The notes beneath the pieces were generated by a model. It was given only the letters and a program-made list of their open reading frames with translations, searched no databases and was not told where the DNA came from. Shown in pieces: positions 38,656 to 46,228 of a DNA stretch of 64,000 nt; position 1 is the first letter of the stretch, and each line of letters starts with the position of its first letter. Source of the DNA: Kitasatospora phosalacinea (GTDB lineage Bacteria; Actinomycetota; Actinomycetes; Streptomycetales; Streptomycetaceae); NCBI RefSeq assembly GCF_000717185.1, contig NZ_JNYE01000051.1, forward strand, positions 1-64,000. Reading direction: 5' to 3'. The position numbers and the translations under genes are program-made.

Positions 38656-39879
38656 GTGGGCACAGCCGTGGACACCCTCGTCGCACCCGAGCCGCTGCTG
38701 TTGCGGGACGGGCGTCCCGCCGCCGCCGGGTGGTCGCTCGACCCGGGGATGCGGCACCTGAACCACGGCTCGTTCGGCGCGGTGCCGGTGGTCGCGCAGC
38801 GCGAGCAGCAGCGGCTGCGCGAGGAGATGGACGCCTCGCCGGTGCTCTGGTTCCCCGCGCTGCCCCGCCGGGTCGCCGCCGCGCGGGCCGCGGTCGCCGG
38901 GTTCCTGGGCGTACCGGCCGAGTTCACCGCGCTGGTGCCGAACGCCAGCGCCGGGGCGAGCACCGTGTACGGGAGCCTGCCGCACCGGGACGGCGGGGAG
39001 GTGCTGGTCACCGACCACGGCTACGGGGCCGTGACGATGGGCGCGGCCCGGCTGGCCCGGCGCTGGGGCGGGGCGCTGCGCACCGTGCACGTGCCGCTGG
39101 GGGCGGGCCCGGCCGAGGCCGCGGCGGCGGTGACCGGGGCGGTGACGGAACGGACGGCGCTGATCGTGCTGGACCGGATCACCTCCGCGACCGCCCGCTA
39201 CCTGCCGGTCGACCTGGTGGGCGCGTTCGCCCGCGAGCGCGGCGTCCCGCTGCTGGTCGACGCCGCGCACGTGCCCGGCCTGGACGAGGACCCGCTGGCC
39301 GGGGCGGACTGCGACGCCTGGGTCGGCAACCTGCACAAGTTCGGCTGCGCGCCGCGCGGCACCGCCGCGCTCGTCGCCCGCGGCGAACTCCGGCACGCCC
39401 TGCACCCGTTGATCGACTCGTGGGGTGCGGAGGAGCCGTTCCCGGAGCGCTTCGACTCCCAGGGCACGCTGGACGTCACCGGCTACCTGGCCGCGCCGAC
39501 CGCGCTCGACTTCGTCGCCACGCAGTGGGGTTGGACCGAGGCCCGCCGCTACATGGGCGAACTCGCGGACTACGCCCAGCAGTTGATCGGTGCCGAGATC
39601 GCCGCCGCGACCGGCGAACCGGCCGCGGCGGACGTCGGCATGCCCGTGAACGCCCTGCGCCTGGTCAAGCTCCCGTCCGGCCTGGGCCGCACCCGCCTGG
39701 AGGCCGACGCCCTGCGGGACCGGCTGGCCGCCGAGTTCGGCGTCGAGGCGGCCTTCACCAGCTTCGGCGGGACGGGGTACTTCCGGCTGTCGACGCACGT
39801 CTACAACACCGCGGAGGACTACGAGTACTTCGCGGAGCGGTGCGTGCCGGTGCTGTGCGCGTGGGCACGCGAGAGCTGA
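38656..39879 (+). CDS. Class V aminotransferase (isopenicillin-N-epimerase-like)
   Basis: 407 residues from GTG 38656, after GGAACGGAGAG. The PLP fold type I core shows MRHLNHGSFGAVPVVAQREQ, LVPNASAGASTVYGSL, LLVDAAHVPGLDED (the Asp pairing with the pyridine) and the Schiff-base lysine in AWVGNLHKFGCAPRGTAAL. The N-terminal HLNHGSFG is typical of isopenicillin-N epimerase and cysteine desulfurase-like relatives. No beta-lactam genes are near, so it is likely an amino-acid epimerase, desulfurase or lyase of unknown substrate. Confidence 0.85.
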   Translation: MGTAVDTLVAPEPLLLRDGRPAAAGWSLDPGMRHLNHGSFGAVPVVAQREQQRLREEMDASPVLWFPALPRRVAAARAAVAGFLGVPAEFTALVPNASAGASTVYGSLPHRDGGEVLVTDHGYGAVTMGAARLARRWGGALRTVHVPLGAGPAEAAAAVTGAVTERTALIVLDRITSATARYLPVDLVGAFARERGVPLLVDAAHVPGLDEDPLAGADCDAWVGNLHKFGCAPRGTAALVARGELRHALHPLIDSWGAEEPFPERFDSQGTLDVTGYLAAPTALDFVATQWGWTEARRYMGELADYAQQLIGAEIAAATGEPAAADVGMPVNALRLVKLPSGLGRTRLEADALRDRLAAEFGVEAAFTSFGGTGYFRLSTHVYNTAEDYEYFAERCVPVLCAWARES

Positions 39880-39928
39880 ACCGGGGCCGCCACGCCGACA
39901 ATCCGGCGGAGGCGCAGGGCGGTTGGGC

Positions 39929-40696
39929 TCAGGGCGTCTTGTCGAGGGAGGTCGGGGCCGGGGCCGGAGCCGGGGGCTGCTCGGCGGCGGGCTGCGGGAC
40001 CGGGGGCTGGGCGCCGAAGGGGGGCTGGGCGCCGTAGGGGGGCGTCGCGCCGAGTACCCAGGCCGGGTAGGCGAGGGCCTCGGGCGGGGCGGTGCGCCGA
40101 CGGCGGCGGGCGATCAGGGAGAGGACCAGGGACACCGGGAGGAGCGCCAGGCCGAGCAGGAAGAGGAGGCCGACGGTGGCCAGGGCGGCGGTGCTCCCCT
40201 CGGTGCGGGCGAGCACCGAGTCGACCGGGAAGGTCCCCCGGGCGCGGGAGTCCAGGGAGTTGGTGCGGTGGTCGCCCATCACGAACATCTCCCCGGCGGG
40301 GACGGTCACGTCGAAGCAGCGGAAGCCGTTGGGCTCGCCGCCCTCCAGGTAGGGCTCGTCGAGCGGCGCGCCGTTCAACTGGACGGGCTGGTCGCCGCAC
40401 TGGGCGATCCGGTCGCCGCCGAGGGCGATCACCCGTTCGAAGCCCTTCTCCTTCTTCCCGGCGGCCCCCTCCTCGTCCGTGAAGACCACCACGTCACCGC
40501 GCCGGACCTCCCCGGGGTCGATGCCGTAGGTGGTGACCCGTTCGCCGGCGCGGTAGGTGGGGCTCATGCCGTTGCTCCCCAGCACGATCACCCGCGGCCG
40601 CAGGGAGATCCCGTAGCCGATCGAGGCGGCCGGGAGCGCCAGGCCGACGATCAGGAAGACCAGTGCGGTCTTGCCCAGCCCGCTCCACCGTTTCAT
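39929..40696 (-). CDS. Signal peptidase I-like (S26) protein lacking the catalytic dyad
   Basis: 255 residues: N-terminal membrane anchor (ALVFLIVGLALPAASIGYG), an S26 periplasmic core, a second membrane helix (ALATVGLLFLLGLALLPVSL) and a Pro/Gln-rich cytoplasmic tail (PPYGAQPPFGAQPP). The S26 boxes are recognisable: VLGSNGMSPTYRAGE, RRGDVVVF, GFERVIALGGD and MFVMGDHRTNSLDSRA. Yet the nucleophile Ser just before Met is Gly43, and the general-base Lys of the K-R box is Glu87. By alignment with LepB it should be inactive as a Ser/Lys peptidase. ATG 40696 has GGGGGAG 11 bases upstream. It could be a scaffold or a decoy. A sequencing error at both sites is unlikely. Confidence 0.8.
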   Translation of the reverse strand: MKRWSGLGKTALVFLIVGLALPAASIGYGISLRPRVIVLGSNGMSPTYRAGERVTTYGIDPGEVRRGDVVVFTDEEGAAGKKEKGFERVIALGGDRIAQCGDQPVQLNGAPLDEPYLEGGEPNGFRCFDVTVPAGEMFVMGDHRTNSLDSRARGTFPVDSVLARTEGSTAALATVGLLFLLGLALLPVSLVLSLIARRRRRTAPPEALAYPAWVLGATPPYGAQPPFGAQPPVPQPAAEQPPAPAPAPTSLDKTP

Positions 40697-40865
40697 GTCC
40701 GTGCTCACTCCCCCGGTGCCCCGCGCCGCTCGGCGCCCCGCACCCCGTAGACCGCGCCGTGCGCGCGGATAGACCCGGGAGTGTAGCGAGCGGCCCGGAC
40801 GGCGCCGCACCACGGGGGCGTCACCGCTCGGACTCCGGATCGTCCGCCTCCGGCTCGAACTCGTC

Positions 40866-42083
40866 CTACTCGAACTCGTCCGGCTCGAACTCGTCCGGCT
40901 CGGCCGGTTTCGGGTCGGCCACCCAGCCCGCGGCCAGGACCAGGCGGGAGGTGCGGTGGACGGCGAGGAAGGCGAACGGGCGGTCGAACTCCGCGGTGAG
41001 GCGCCGGACCAGGTACGGGGGCCTGGTGGCCGCTCCCCCGGCGGCCGCGCCGAAAGCGGTGACCGAGGCGGCCCGGAAACCGCGCGGGCCGAAGACGGCG
41101 GTGGTGGCCTGCCGGGCGGCGTCGACCGCCAGCGGTTCGGCGCTGATGCCGGAGAAGTGGCCGCGGGTGGTGTCGGAGGCGGTGCGCAGGCCGAACAGGT
41201 CGGGCCGCTCCAGCAGGTCGTGGTCGTCCGCCAGGTCGAACTCGACGGTGCTGACGAGGAGGGCGGGTTCGCGGGAGTAGCTGCCCACCCAGCCCGCGGT
41301 CAGGCCCGGTCCCGGTGCACCGTCGGGGAGTTCGGTGCCGGGGCGCAGCAGGCGGGGGTGTTCGGCGGTGCGGACGGCGGCGGCGAGGACCGCGCCGGGG
41401 GCGGCGTCCTCGGGGCCCAGGCAGAGGTGGACGTCGACACCGCGCAGGCCCAGCACCTTGAGGACGGTGAGCGGCCCGGCCTCGGGGTCGTCGGCGACGC
41501 CGACCCGGTCGAGCAGGCCGGTGCGGCGGTACAGGCTCGCGACGCGGCGGTCCCGCCAGGGGCCGGTCTCGGGCACGTACGGGTTGGAGTGGAAGCGGCG
41601 GATCCAGTCGGTGCGGACGGTGAGCGCGGCGGCCAGCAGGAGTTCGGTGTCGGGCGTGACCTCGACGGGCATCCGGGGGATCGCGCCCGCGGTCCGCTCG
41701 GCGGCCCAACCGTCCAGCGCGGCGCGGTCGGTGGCCGGGTCGCCGGTGATCCGGCGGTGGCTATGCGGGGGCAGGGCGGCGGTCCAGTCCGGTTCGAGCG
41801 GGAGGTGCTCCCTGGTCCAGAGGCCGAGGGCCGTGGTGACGCCGGGCGTCCGGTCGAGGGCGTCGAGCAGTTCGCGTCCGGCCGCGGCGGCACCGGCGGT
41901 CGGGACGCCGAGGGCGTCGGCGAGTTCGCGGGCGGCGGGGCCGGTCGCGCCCGCGGCGAGGAGGGCGAGCGGGGCCCAGGCGCCCGGGGCGCTGAAGGCG
42001 GTGTTGCGGCCGTCGGCCGGGGCGGTGCGCCCCCAGCGGGCGGTCAGCTGGTTGACGGCGCGGACGGTGCGGTGCATCGGCAC
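40866..42083 (-). CDS. Serpin-family protein (bacterial serine protease inhibitor-like)
   Basis: 405 residues from GTG 42083, preceded by GGGGGAG. ATG 42077 is the alternative. The serpin fold is suggested by the N-terminal helix VRAVNQLTARWG, FSAPGAWAPLALLAAGATGPA, TELLLAAALTVRTDWI, and most of all the final strand DRPFAFLAVHRTSRLVLAAG ending WVADPKP. The reactive loop region (about 330-360) is alanine/threonine-rich but lacks a clear hinge, so inhibition is unproven. The last residues EPDEFEPDEFE come from a 15-bp DNA repeat. There is no signal peptide, so it probably guards against intracellular protease. It follows the S26-like gene on the same strand. Confidence 0.78.
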   Translation of the reverse strand: MPMHRTVRAVNQLTARWGRTAPADGRNTAFSAPGAWAPLALLAAGATGPAARELADALGVPTAGAAAAGRELLDALDRTPGVTTALGLWTREHLPLEPDWTAALPPHSHRRITGDPATDRAALDGWAAERTAGAIPRMPVEVTPDTELLLAAALTVRTDWIRRFHSNPYVPETGPWRDRRVASLYRRTGLLDRVGVADDPEAGPLTVLKVLGLRGVDVHLCLGPEDAAPGAVLAAAVRTAEHPRLLRPGTELPDGAPGPGLTAGWVGSYSREPALLVSTVEFDLADDHDLLERPDLFGLRTASDTTRGHFSGISAEPLAVDAARQATTAVFGPRGFRAASVTAFGAAAGGAATRPPYLVRRLTAEFDRPFAFLAVHRTSRLVLAAGWVADPKPAEPDEFEPDEFE

Positions 42084-42233
42084 GGTTGCGGTTCTCCCCC
42101 GGTGTGGTCCCGTCCCGGAGGGTAGGCGCTCCGCGGGGGCGACGGCCAGCGGTTATCCGCGCACCGCCTGACGGTGCGTGCGGCCTCGCCGCCCGGCCGG
42201 TGCACCGAGCGGGTGGGGTGGTTCCGGGGCGGG
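42084..42233. other. Upstream region of the serpin gene
   Basis: No gene supported. Reading frames on both strands are Arg/Pro/Gly shadows. It contains the leader of the serpin gene with its GGGGGAG site. No promoter boxes could be assigned. Confidence 0.4.
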
Positions 42234-42277
42234 CGGCGAGGGGTTCGCGGACGAGCGGCGAGGGGTTCGCGGACGAG
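42234..42277. repeat. 22-bp direct tandem repeat
   Basis: CGGCGAGGGGTTCGCGGACG followed by AG is repeated twice exactly (42234-42255 and 42256-42277). It lies in the 410-bp gap between the serpin gene and the dioxygenase gene, followed by a G-run. Confidence 0.85.
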
Positions 42278-42316
42278 CGGGGCGGGGGGGGGAGGTGGTG
42301 CGGTACGTCCGGTGGT

Positions 42317-42361
42317 GCGCCATGGCGGCCCGGGCACCCCGCGCTCGGGCCGCCATGGCGC
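42317..42361 (-). terminator. Long perfect hairpin after the dioxygenase gene
   Basis: A 16-bp perfect inverted repeat (GCGCCATGGCGGCCCG and CGGGCCGCCATGGCGC) with a 13-nt loop. It lies about 130 bp past the dioxygenase stop on its downstream side. Probably a terminator. The symmetry (CCATGG core in each arm) also fits a protein-binding site. Confidence 0.55.
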
Positions 42362-42493
42362 TGGCGGACGCGGCCCCCGGTCTCCCGGTTTTCCCCTCCC
42401 GGGGAGTGGGGGCCGCGCCGCCGCTTCGGGTGGCTGTCGCCGCTGACCGTCCGCGTGGGGGTGGGGCCGGTCAGCGACGGGACCGGGGGCCGG

Positions 42494-43372
42494 TCAGCGG
42501 CGCTGCCAGAGGGCCGGGACGTTCGGCGGCTCCCAGCCGGCGTACGCGACGTGGCCCTGGATGCAGACGTAGGTGACACCGTTGTAGGTGACCACGTCGC
42601 CGACCTTGTAGCTGGTGCCGACCTTCCAGGTGGTGGTGCCGCCGCCCGTGTTGCTCGGGCTGGGGCTGGGCGAACCCGGGGGCGTGCTGCTGGGGCTGGG
42701 GCTGGGCGTGCCCGTCCCGTTGACGTTGAGCACGAAGTCGAAGCTGGCCTCGCGCCCGTTGCCGACCTGGCGGACCGTCATCAGCAGGTCCGGGTCGTAG
42801 ATGGTGTCGGTGGCGTTGCGCGGCTCGTTCGGGAAGTACAGCTGGGTGGTGAGGATCGGCTGCCCGGGGGCCTGCACCTTGACGTGGATGTGCCGGGTGC
42901 GGCCCGGGTAGAGGCCGGGGACGATCGTGGTCAGCGTGTACGCGCCGTTGGCGGCGCTGAACTGGTGGCCGCGGAAGGTGTAGCCGGAGTTGTCGTAGGT
43001 GCCGTTGGTGTCGGCCTGCCAGAAGTCCAGCAGGGCGCCGGCGATCGGAAGGCAGTTCCGGCCGAAGACGAAGCCGCTGACGGTCAGCGGGGTGCCGGGG
43101 GTGCCGCTGGTGACCAGGCTGGTGCGCAGCGGGGAGCCGGGCTTGAAGTACGGGCCCTCGATCTGCTCCTCGGTGAGGTGGCCGTCGGTGCACTCGGGGG
43201 TCAGCGGGGCCGGGCCGTCGGCGGCGACCGCGTCGCGGGCCAGCGCGACTCCGCCGCCGATCAGGACGGGGGCCGCGGCGGCCGCGGCGGCCGCCTTGAG
43301 CAGGCCCTTGCGGCTGATCTTGCGATCGGCCAGTTCTCCCAGGCCGTCCAGCGGGTTGTGGGGGGTGGACAT
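42494..43372 (-). CDS. Secreted intradiol ring-cleavage dioxygenase with C-terminal carbohydrate-binding module
   Basis: 292 residues. The N-terminus has a twin-arginine-like signal (KISRKGLLKAAAAAAAAPVL). Residues 60-215 form the intradiol dioxygenase core: EGPYFKPGSPLR, LLDFWQADTNGTYDNSGYTF and the iron ligands in YPGRTRHIHVKV (Tyr, His, His). A Pro/Ser/Thr linker (SPSPSSTPPGSPSPSPS) leads to a CBM5/12 module of about 50 residues (WKVGTSYKVGDVVTYNGVTY, ending WEPPNVPALWQRR). Streptomyces sp. SirexAA-E SACTE_2871 has this fusion and cleaves catechols while bound to cellulose or chitin. Its role is probably lignin-derived aromatic turnover at biomass surfaces. Confidence 0.92.
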   Translation of the reverse strand: MSTPHNPLDGLGELADRKISRKGLLKAAAAAAAAPVLIGGGVALARDAVAADGPAPLTPECTDGHLTEEQIEGPYFKPGSPLRTSLVTSGTPGTPLTVSGFVFGRNCLPIAGALLDFWQADTNGTYDNSGYTFRGHQFSAANGAYTLTTIVPGLYPGRTRHIHVKVQAPGQPILTTQLYFPNEPRNATDTIYDPDLLMTVRQVGNGREASFDFVLNVNGTGTPSPSPSSTPPGSPSPSPSNTGGGTTTWKVGTSYKVGDVVTYNGVTYVCIQGHVAYAGWEPPNVPALWQRR

Positions 43373-43688
43373 GGCTCTCCGTTCGACTGCTGCTGGTGGT
43401 CGCCGCACGCCCGGATTCCCTTGGATGGGACATGACACCTGGAGAGGTCGGGCCTCCCGGCACGGCGGCGCTGTGGGGTGCCTCAGACGCTAGGCCCTGC
43501 CCGGCCGGGCGTCGATGGACGGAGGCTGCGGGACGTGGTGCATTCCTCAGGCGCCTTCACGTGCCGTTCGACGGGGCTTCAGCCCGGATTTTCCTCCAAC
43601 TGCCTTTACTGAACCGCTAGTTGGCAGACGTCACTTCCTCGAAACCACCCCGCCTTCAGCTTTCCTTGAGCCTGTCTTCAGGCTGCCT
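43373..43688. other. Intergenic region between the dioxygenase and AraC genes
   Basis: No gene supported. It holds the dioxygenase leader (CGGAGAGCC on the coding strand just before its ATG) and an AT-richer part near 43580-43680, the probable promoter zone. A weak inverted repeat CCAACT/AGTTGG (43596-43601, 43619-43624) and several CCTTCAG(C/G) repeats occur there. It could be the binding region of the AraC regulator next door. Confidence 0.4.
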
Positions 43689-44552
43689 TCAGCCGGACTT
43701 CTCACGGAACTCGCCCGGGGTGCGGCCGACTTCGCGCCGGAAGAAGCGGCAGAAGTAGGCCGGGTCGGAGAAGCCGGCTGCCGCCGAGATCTGACGGATC
43801 GTCAGGTCCGTTGTGGTGAGCAGGTGTTTGGCCTCCAGGGTCTGCTGTTCGCGGATCAGCCGGGCCGGGGTGCGGCCGGTTGCCTCCTTCACCACCTCGT
43901 GCAAGTAGCCCGCGGAGACGCCGAGTTCACGGGCCAGCGCGAGCACCGAGCGGTCGGTGCGGTCGGCTTCGGCGATCAGCCGGGTGAACCGGGTGACCAG
44001 CGGGTGTCCCGCGGCGCGGGGCGGCGCCGTGGCCGCGCCGCGCCCGCGGGCCGCCCGCAGCGCCCGCACCAGCAGGACGTGCAGCAGGGCCTGCAGCACG
44101 CTCGGCCCGCCGTCCAGCCCGGCCTCGTACTCGGCGGTCAACTCCCGCAGCACGGCGACCAGTTCGCGGTGCTCCCGGCGGTCCGGCCGGACCGCCGGGC
44201 CGGTCGCGAGGGAGCGCAGCAGGGCCAGGTCCTCGGGGTGCCGGTGCAGGAAGTCCTCGTTGAACAGCAGGATCCAGCCGTCGAGCCGGCGCGCCCCGCA
44301 CCAGCGGTGCACCTGCCCCGGCAGCACCGCGTACAGCGCCGGGGGCTGGATCCGGTGCTCGACCAGGTCGATGACGTGCGTCCCGCTGCCCGCCACCACG
44401 TAGGCCAGTTCGTAGAACGAGTGCCGGTGCGGAAAGTCCGCCCGGGAGAGCGGCCCGATCGCGTCGAAACTGCCCGCCGCGAACGGCAGCAGCCCCGGGT
44501 CGGGCACGTCCAGGTCGTGCAGTTCCAGGCCGGTGGCCGGTCGGAGCCTCAT
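43689..44552 (-). CDS. AraC-family transcriptional regulator with cupin sensor
   Basis: 287 residues from ATG 44552. The N-terminal cupin (about 30-130) has FPHRHSFYELAYVVAGSGTHVID, the histidine-rich AraC sensor signature. The C-terminal two helix-turn-helix units are ALARELGVSAGYLHEVVKEATG and ISAAAGFSDPAYFCRFFRREVG followed by RTPGEFRE. The type is like RhaS/TreR regulators for sugars or aromatics. It lies just upstream of the dioxygenase gene on the same strand and may control it. Confidence 0.9.
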   Translation of the reverse strand: MRLRPATGLELHDLDVPDPGLLPFAAGSFDAIGPLSRADFPHRHSFYELAYVVAGSGTHVIDLVEHRIQPPALYAVLPGQVHRWCGARRLDGWILLFNEDFLHRHPEDLALLRSLATGPAVRPDRREHRELVAVLRELTAEYEAGLDGGPSVLQALLHVLLVRALRAARGRGAATAPPRAAGHPLVTRFTRLIAEADRTDRSVLALARELGVSAGYLHEVVKEATGRTPARLIREQQTLEAKHLLTTTDLTIRQISAAAGFSDPAYFCRFFRREVGRTPGEFREKSG

Positions 44553-44646
44553 CGCGCCAGTGTGCGCAAACGGCCCGCCGGGCGTCCAGTGGTCCAGACC
44601 AAGTGGCACGTACCGGCAAGCGGCCCGCGGATCGGGGCGGCCGTGG

Positions 44647-45240
44647 TCACCCCTCGGGGGCGGGCCAGGTCTCCACGAGTGCGCGCCGGTCCGGGAAGCG
44701 GGGGCCGCCGAGCATCTCCCGGGTGCTCCGGCCGTTGAGCCAGCACACCTCCTCGGGGCCGCCGTCGCCGGTGTCGAACAGGCAGCACACTCCGCCGGCG
44801 GCGGCCGTGAGGTCGGTGAACGCCTTCCTGATGCCGGCCGACCGCGCGAACAGGCGGCTCATCTCCGACGTCGCCGCCCAGCACTCCACGGACGCGTAGC
44901 CGGGGTGGGGGAAGGACGCGAACCGGACCGTCGCGTAGACGTACCCGATCCGGATCCGGCCGTCCGCCTCGGGTGCGCGGCCGTTCGCCTCCGCGTACGC
45001 CCGCAGGGCGTCGTCGGCGTCGAAGAGGAGGGACGTGTCGAGGTCGAGCGGGCCGCCCGCGGAGCAGTCGACCGGCTCGCTCCGGAAGCGCGAGGTGAAC
45101 GGGAGCAGGAGCCGCTCGCCGGTGGGGAGGGTGAGGGCGAGCGGGGGCACCCCGCGGGTCGGGGGCGCCGGCTCGGCGAGAGCGGTCAGCGCCCTGGCGA
45201 CGTTCCGGGGGCGGGGGTAGAACTCGTAGCCGTAGATCAG
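44647..45240 (-). CDS. Hypothetical protein with unusual start
   Basis: About 197 residues if read from a CTG at 45240 (LIYGYEFYPRPRNVARALTA). The first ATG/GTG in frame is GTG 45150, which would remove 30 residues that look coding. An ATG at 45245, with GGAAGG upstream, is out of frame by one base. So either CTG is used or a one-base deletion has broken the start. The product (FTSRFRSEPVDCSAGG, VRFASFPHPGYASVECWAAT, GGVCCLFDTGDGGPEEVCW) has several cysteines and no recognised domain. It lies 60 bp after the DeoR gene on the same strand. Confidence 0.6.
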   Translation of the reverse strand: MIYGYEFYPRPRNVARALTALAEPAPPTRGVPPLALTLPTGERLLLPFTSRFRSEPVDCSAGGPLDLDTSLLFDADDALRAYAEANGRAPEADGRIRIGYVYATVRFASFPHPGYASVECWAATSEMSRLFARSAGIRKAFTDLTAAAGGVCCLFDTGDGGPEEVCWLNGRSTREMLGGPRFPDRRALVETWPAPEG

Positions 45241-45300
45241 TCCATGTGCCCTTCCGTTCCTCTCCGCTCCTCGTCCGTTCCGGGGCGCGCTCCGGGGCGT

Positions 45301-46083
45301 TCAGACGATCAGCAGTTCGCCGCAGGTCTCGGTGAGGACGGCACGGGCGTCGGCGGGGAGGTCGCGGTCGGTGATGAAGCAGTCGAGGTCGGCGAGGGCG
45401 GCGAAGCTGCTGAGGCCGACGACGCCCCACTTGCTGTGGTCGGCGACGGCGACGGTGCGGTGGGCGGAGGCGATCAGGGCGCGGTTGGTCTGGGCCTCGG
45501 CGAGGTTGGGGGTGGTCAGGCCGGCGCGTTCGCTGACGCCGTGGGCGCCGATGACCAGCAGGTCGACGTGCAGGGAGCGGATGGCCTGGTCGGCGAGCGG
45601 GCCGACCAGGGCGGCGGAGCGGGTGGGGGCGCCGCCGGTGAGCAGGAGGGCGGGGCCGCCGTCGCCGCGGCTGCGGACGAGTTCGGCGACGGGCAGCGAG
45701 TTGGTCACCACGGTCAGGCCGGGGACGTCGAGCAGGCGGGCGGCGACGGCGTACGCGGTGGTGCCCGCGGAGACGGCGACCACGCTGCCGGGCTGAACCT
45801 GGGCGGCGGCGGCCTCGGCGAGGGCGGCCTTGGTCTCGGCGGCCAGGGTCGACTTGGCCTCGAAGGCGGGCTCCTCGGCGGAGGTGGTGCGGGCGACCGC
45901 GCCGCCGTACACCTTGCGGACGGCGCCGGAGCGGGCGAGGGCGTCCAGGTCGCGGCGGATCGTCATGTCGGACACGCCGAGCTGGTCGACGAGCTCGGCG
46001 ACCTTGACGGCCCCGTCGCGGCGGACCAGGTCGAGGATCAGGGCCCGGCGCTGGTCGGCGAGCAGTCCGCCGTCGGTCGTCAC
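45301..46083 (-). CDS. DeoR-family regulator of the galactose cluster
   Basis: 260 residues from GTG 46083, with GGAGG five bases upstream. Earlier starts at 46125 and 46236 lack such a site. The N-terminal DeoR helix-turn-helix is ADQRRALILDLVRRDGAVKV, LVDQLGVSDMTIRRDLDAL. The sugar-phosphate sensor domain has VVAVSAGTTAYAVAARL, TNSLPVAELV, LLLTGGAPTRSAALVGPLA and VADHSKWGVVGL. It is divergent from galK and probably represses galK and galT through the TGTT-type repeats found before both. The inducer would be a galactose-derived phosphate. This last point is inference. Confidence 0.9.
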   Translation of the reverse strand: MTTDGGLLADQRRALILDLVRRDGAVKVAELVDQLGVSDMTIRRDLDALARSGAVRKVYGGAVARTTSAEEPAFEAKSTLAAETKAALAEAAAAQVQPGSVVAVSAGTTAYAVAARLLDVPGLTVVTNSLPVAELVRSRGDGGPALLLTGGAPTRSAALVGPLADQAIRSLHVDLLVIGAHGVSERAGLTTPNLAEAQTNRALIASAHRTVAVADHSKWGVVGLSSFAALADLDCFITDRDLPADARAVLTETCGELLIV

Positions 46084-46170
46084 GGTGTCCTCCGGAGGGG
46101 GTACGAGTGGGACGGCGCTCAGCATAGTTCGCGGGGCGGCACACCAGGCCTGTTCGAGTCTGGGGCAGTG

Positions 46171-46189
46171 TGTTTGAATGTGTTGAATA
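46171..46189. promoter_or_regulatory. Putative DeoR operator before galK
   Basis: Direct repeats TGTTTGAA (46171) and TGTTGAAT (46181) are 10 bp apart, with a related TGTTCGA at 46151. They lie about 40-60 bp before the galK ATG, in the divergent galK/DeoR promoter region. The same TGTTCGA-type pair is found before galT. Confidence 0.55.
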
Positions 46190-46228
46190 TACCGTCTGAT
46201 CGTCCGTGAACGTCCGTTGGAGCGCCCG

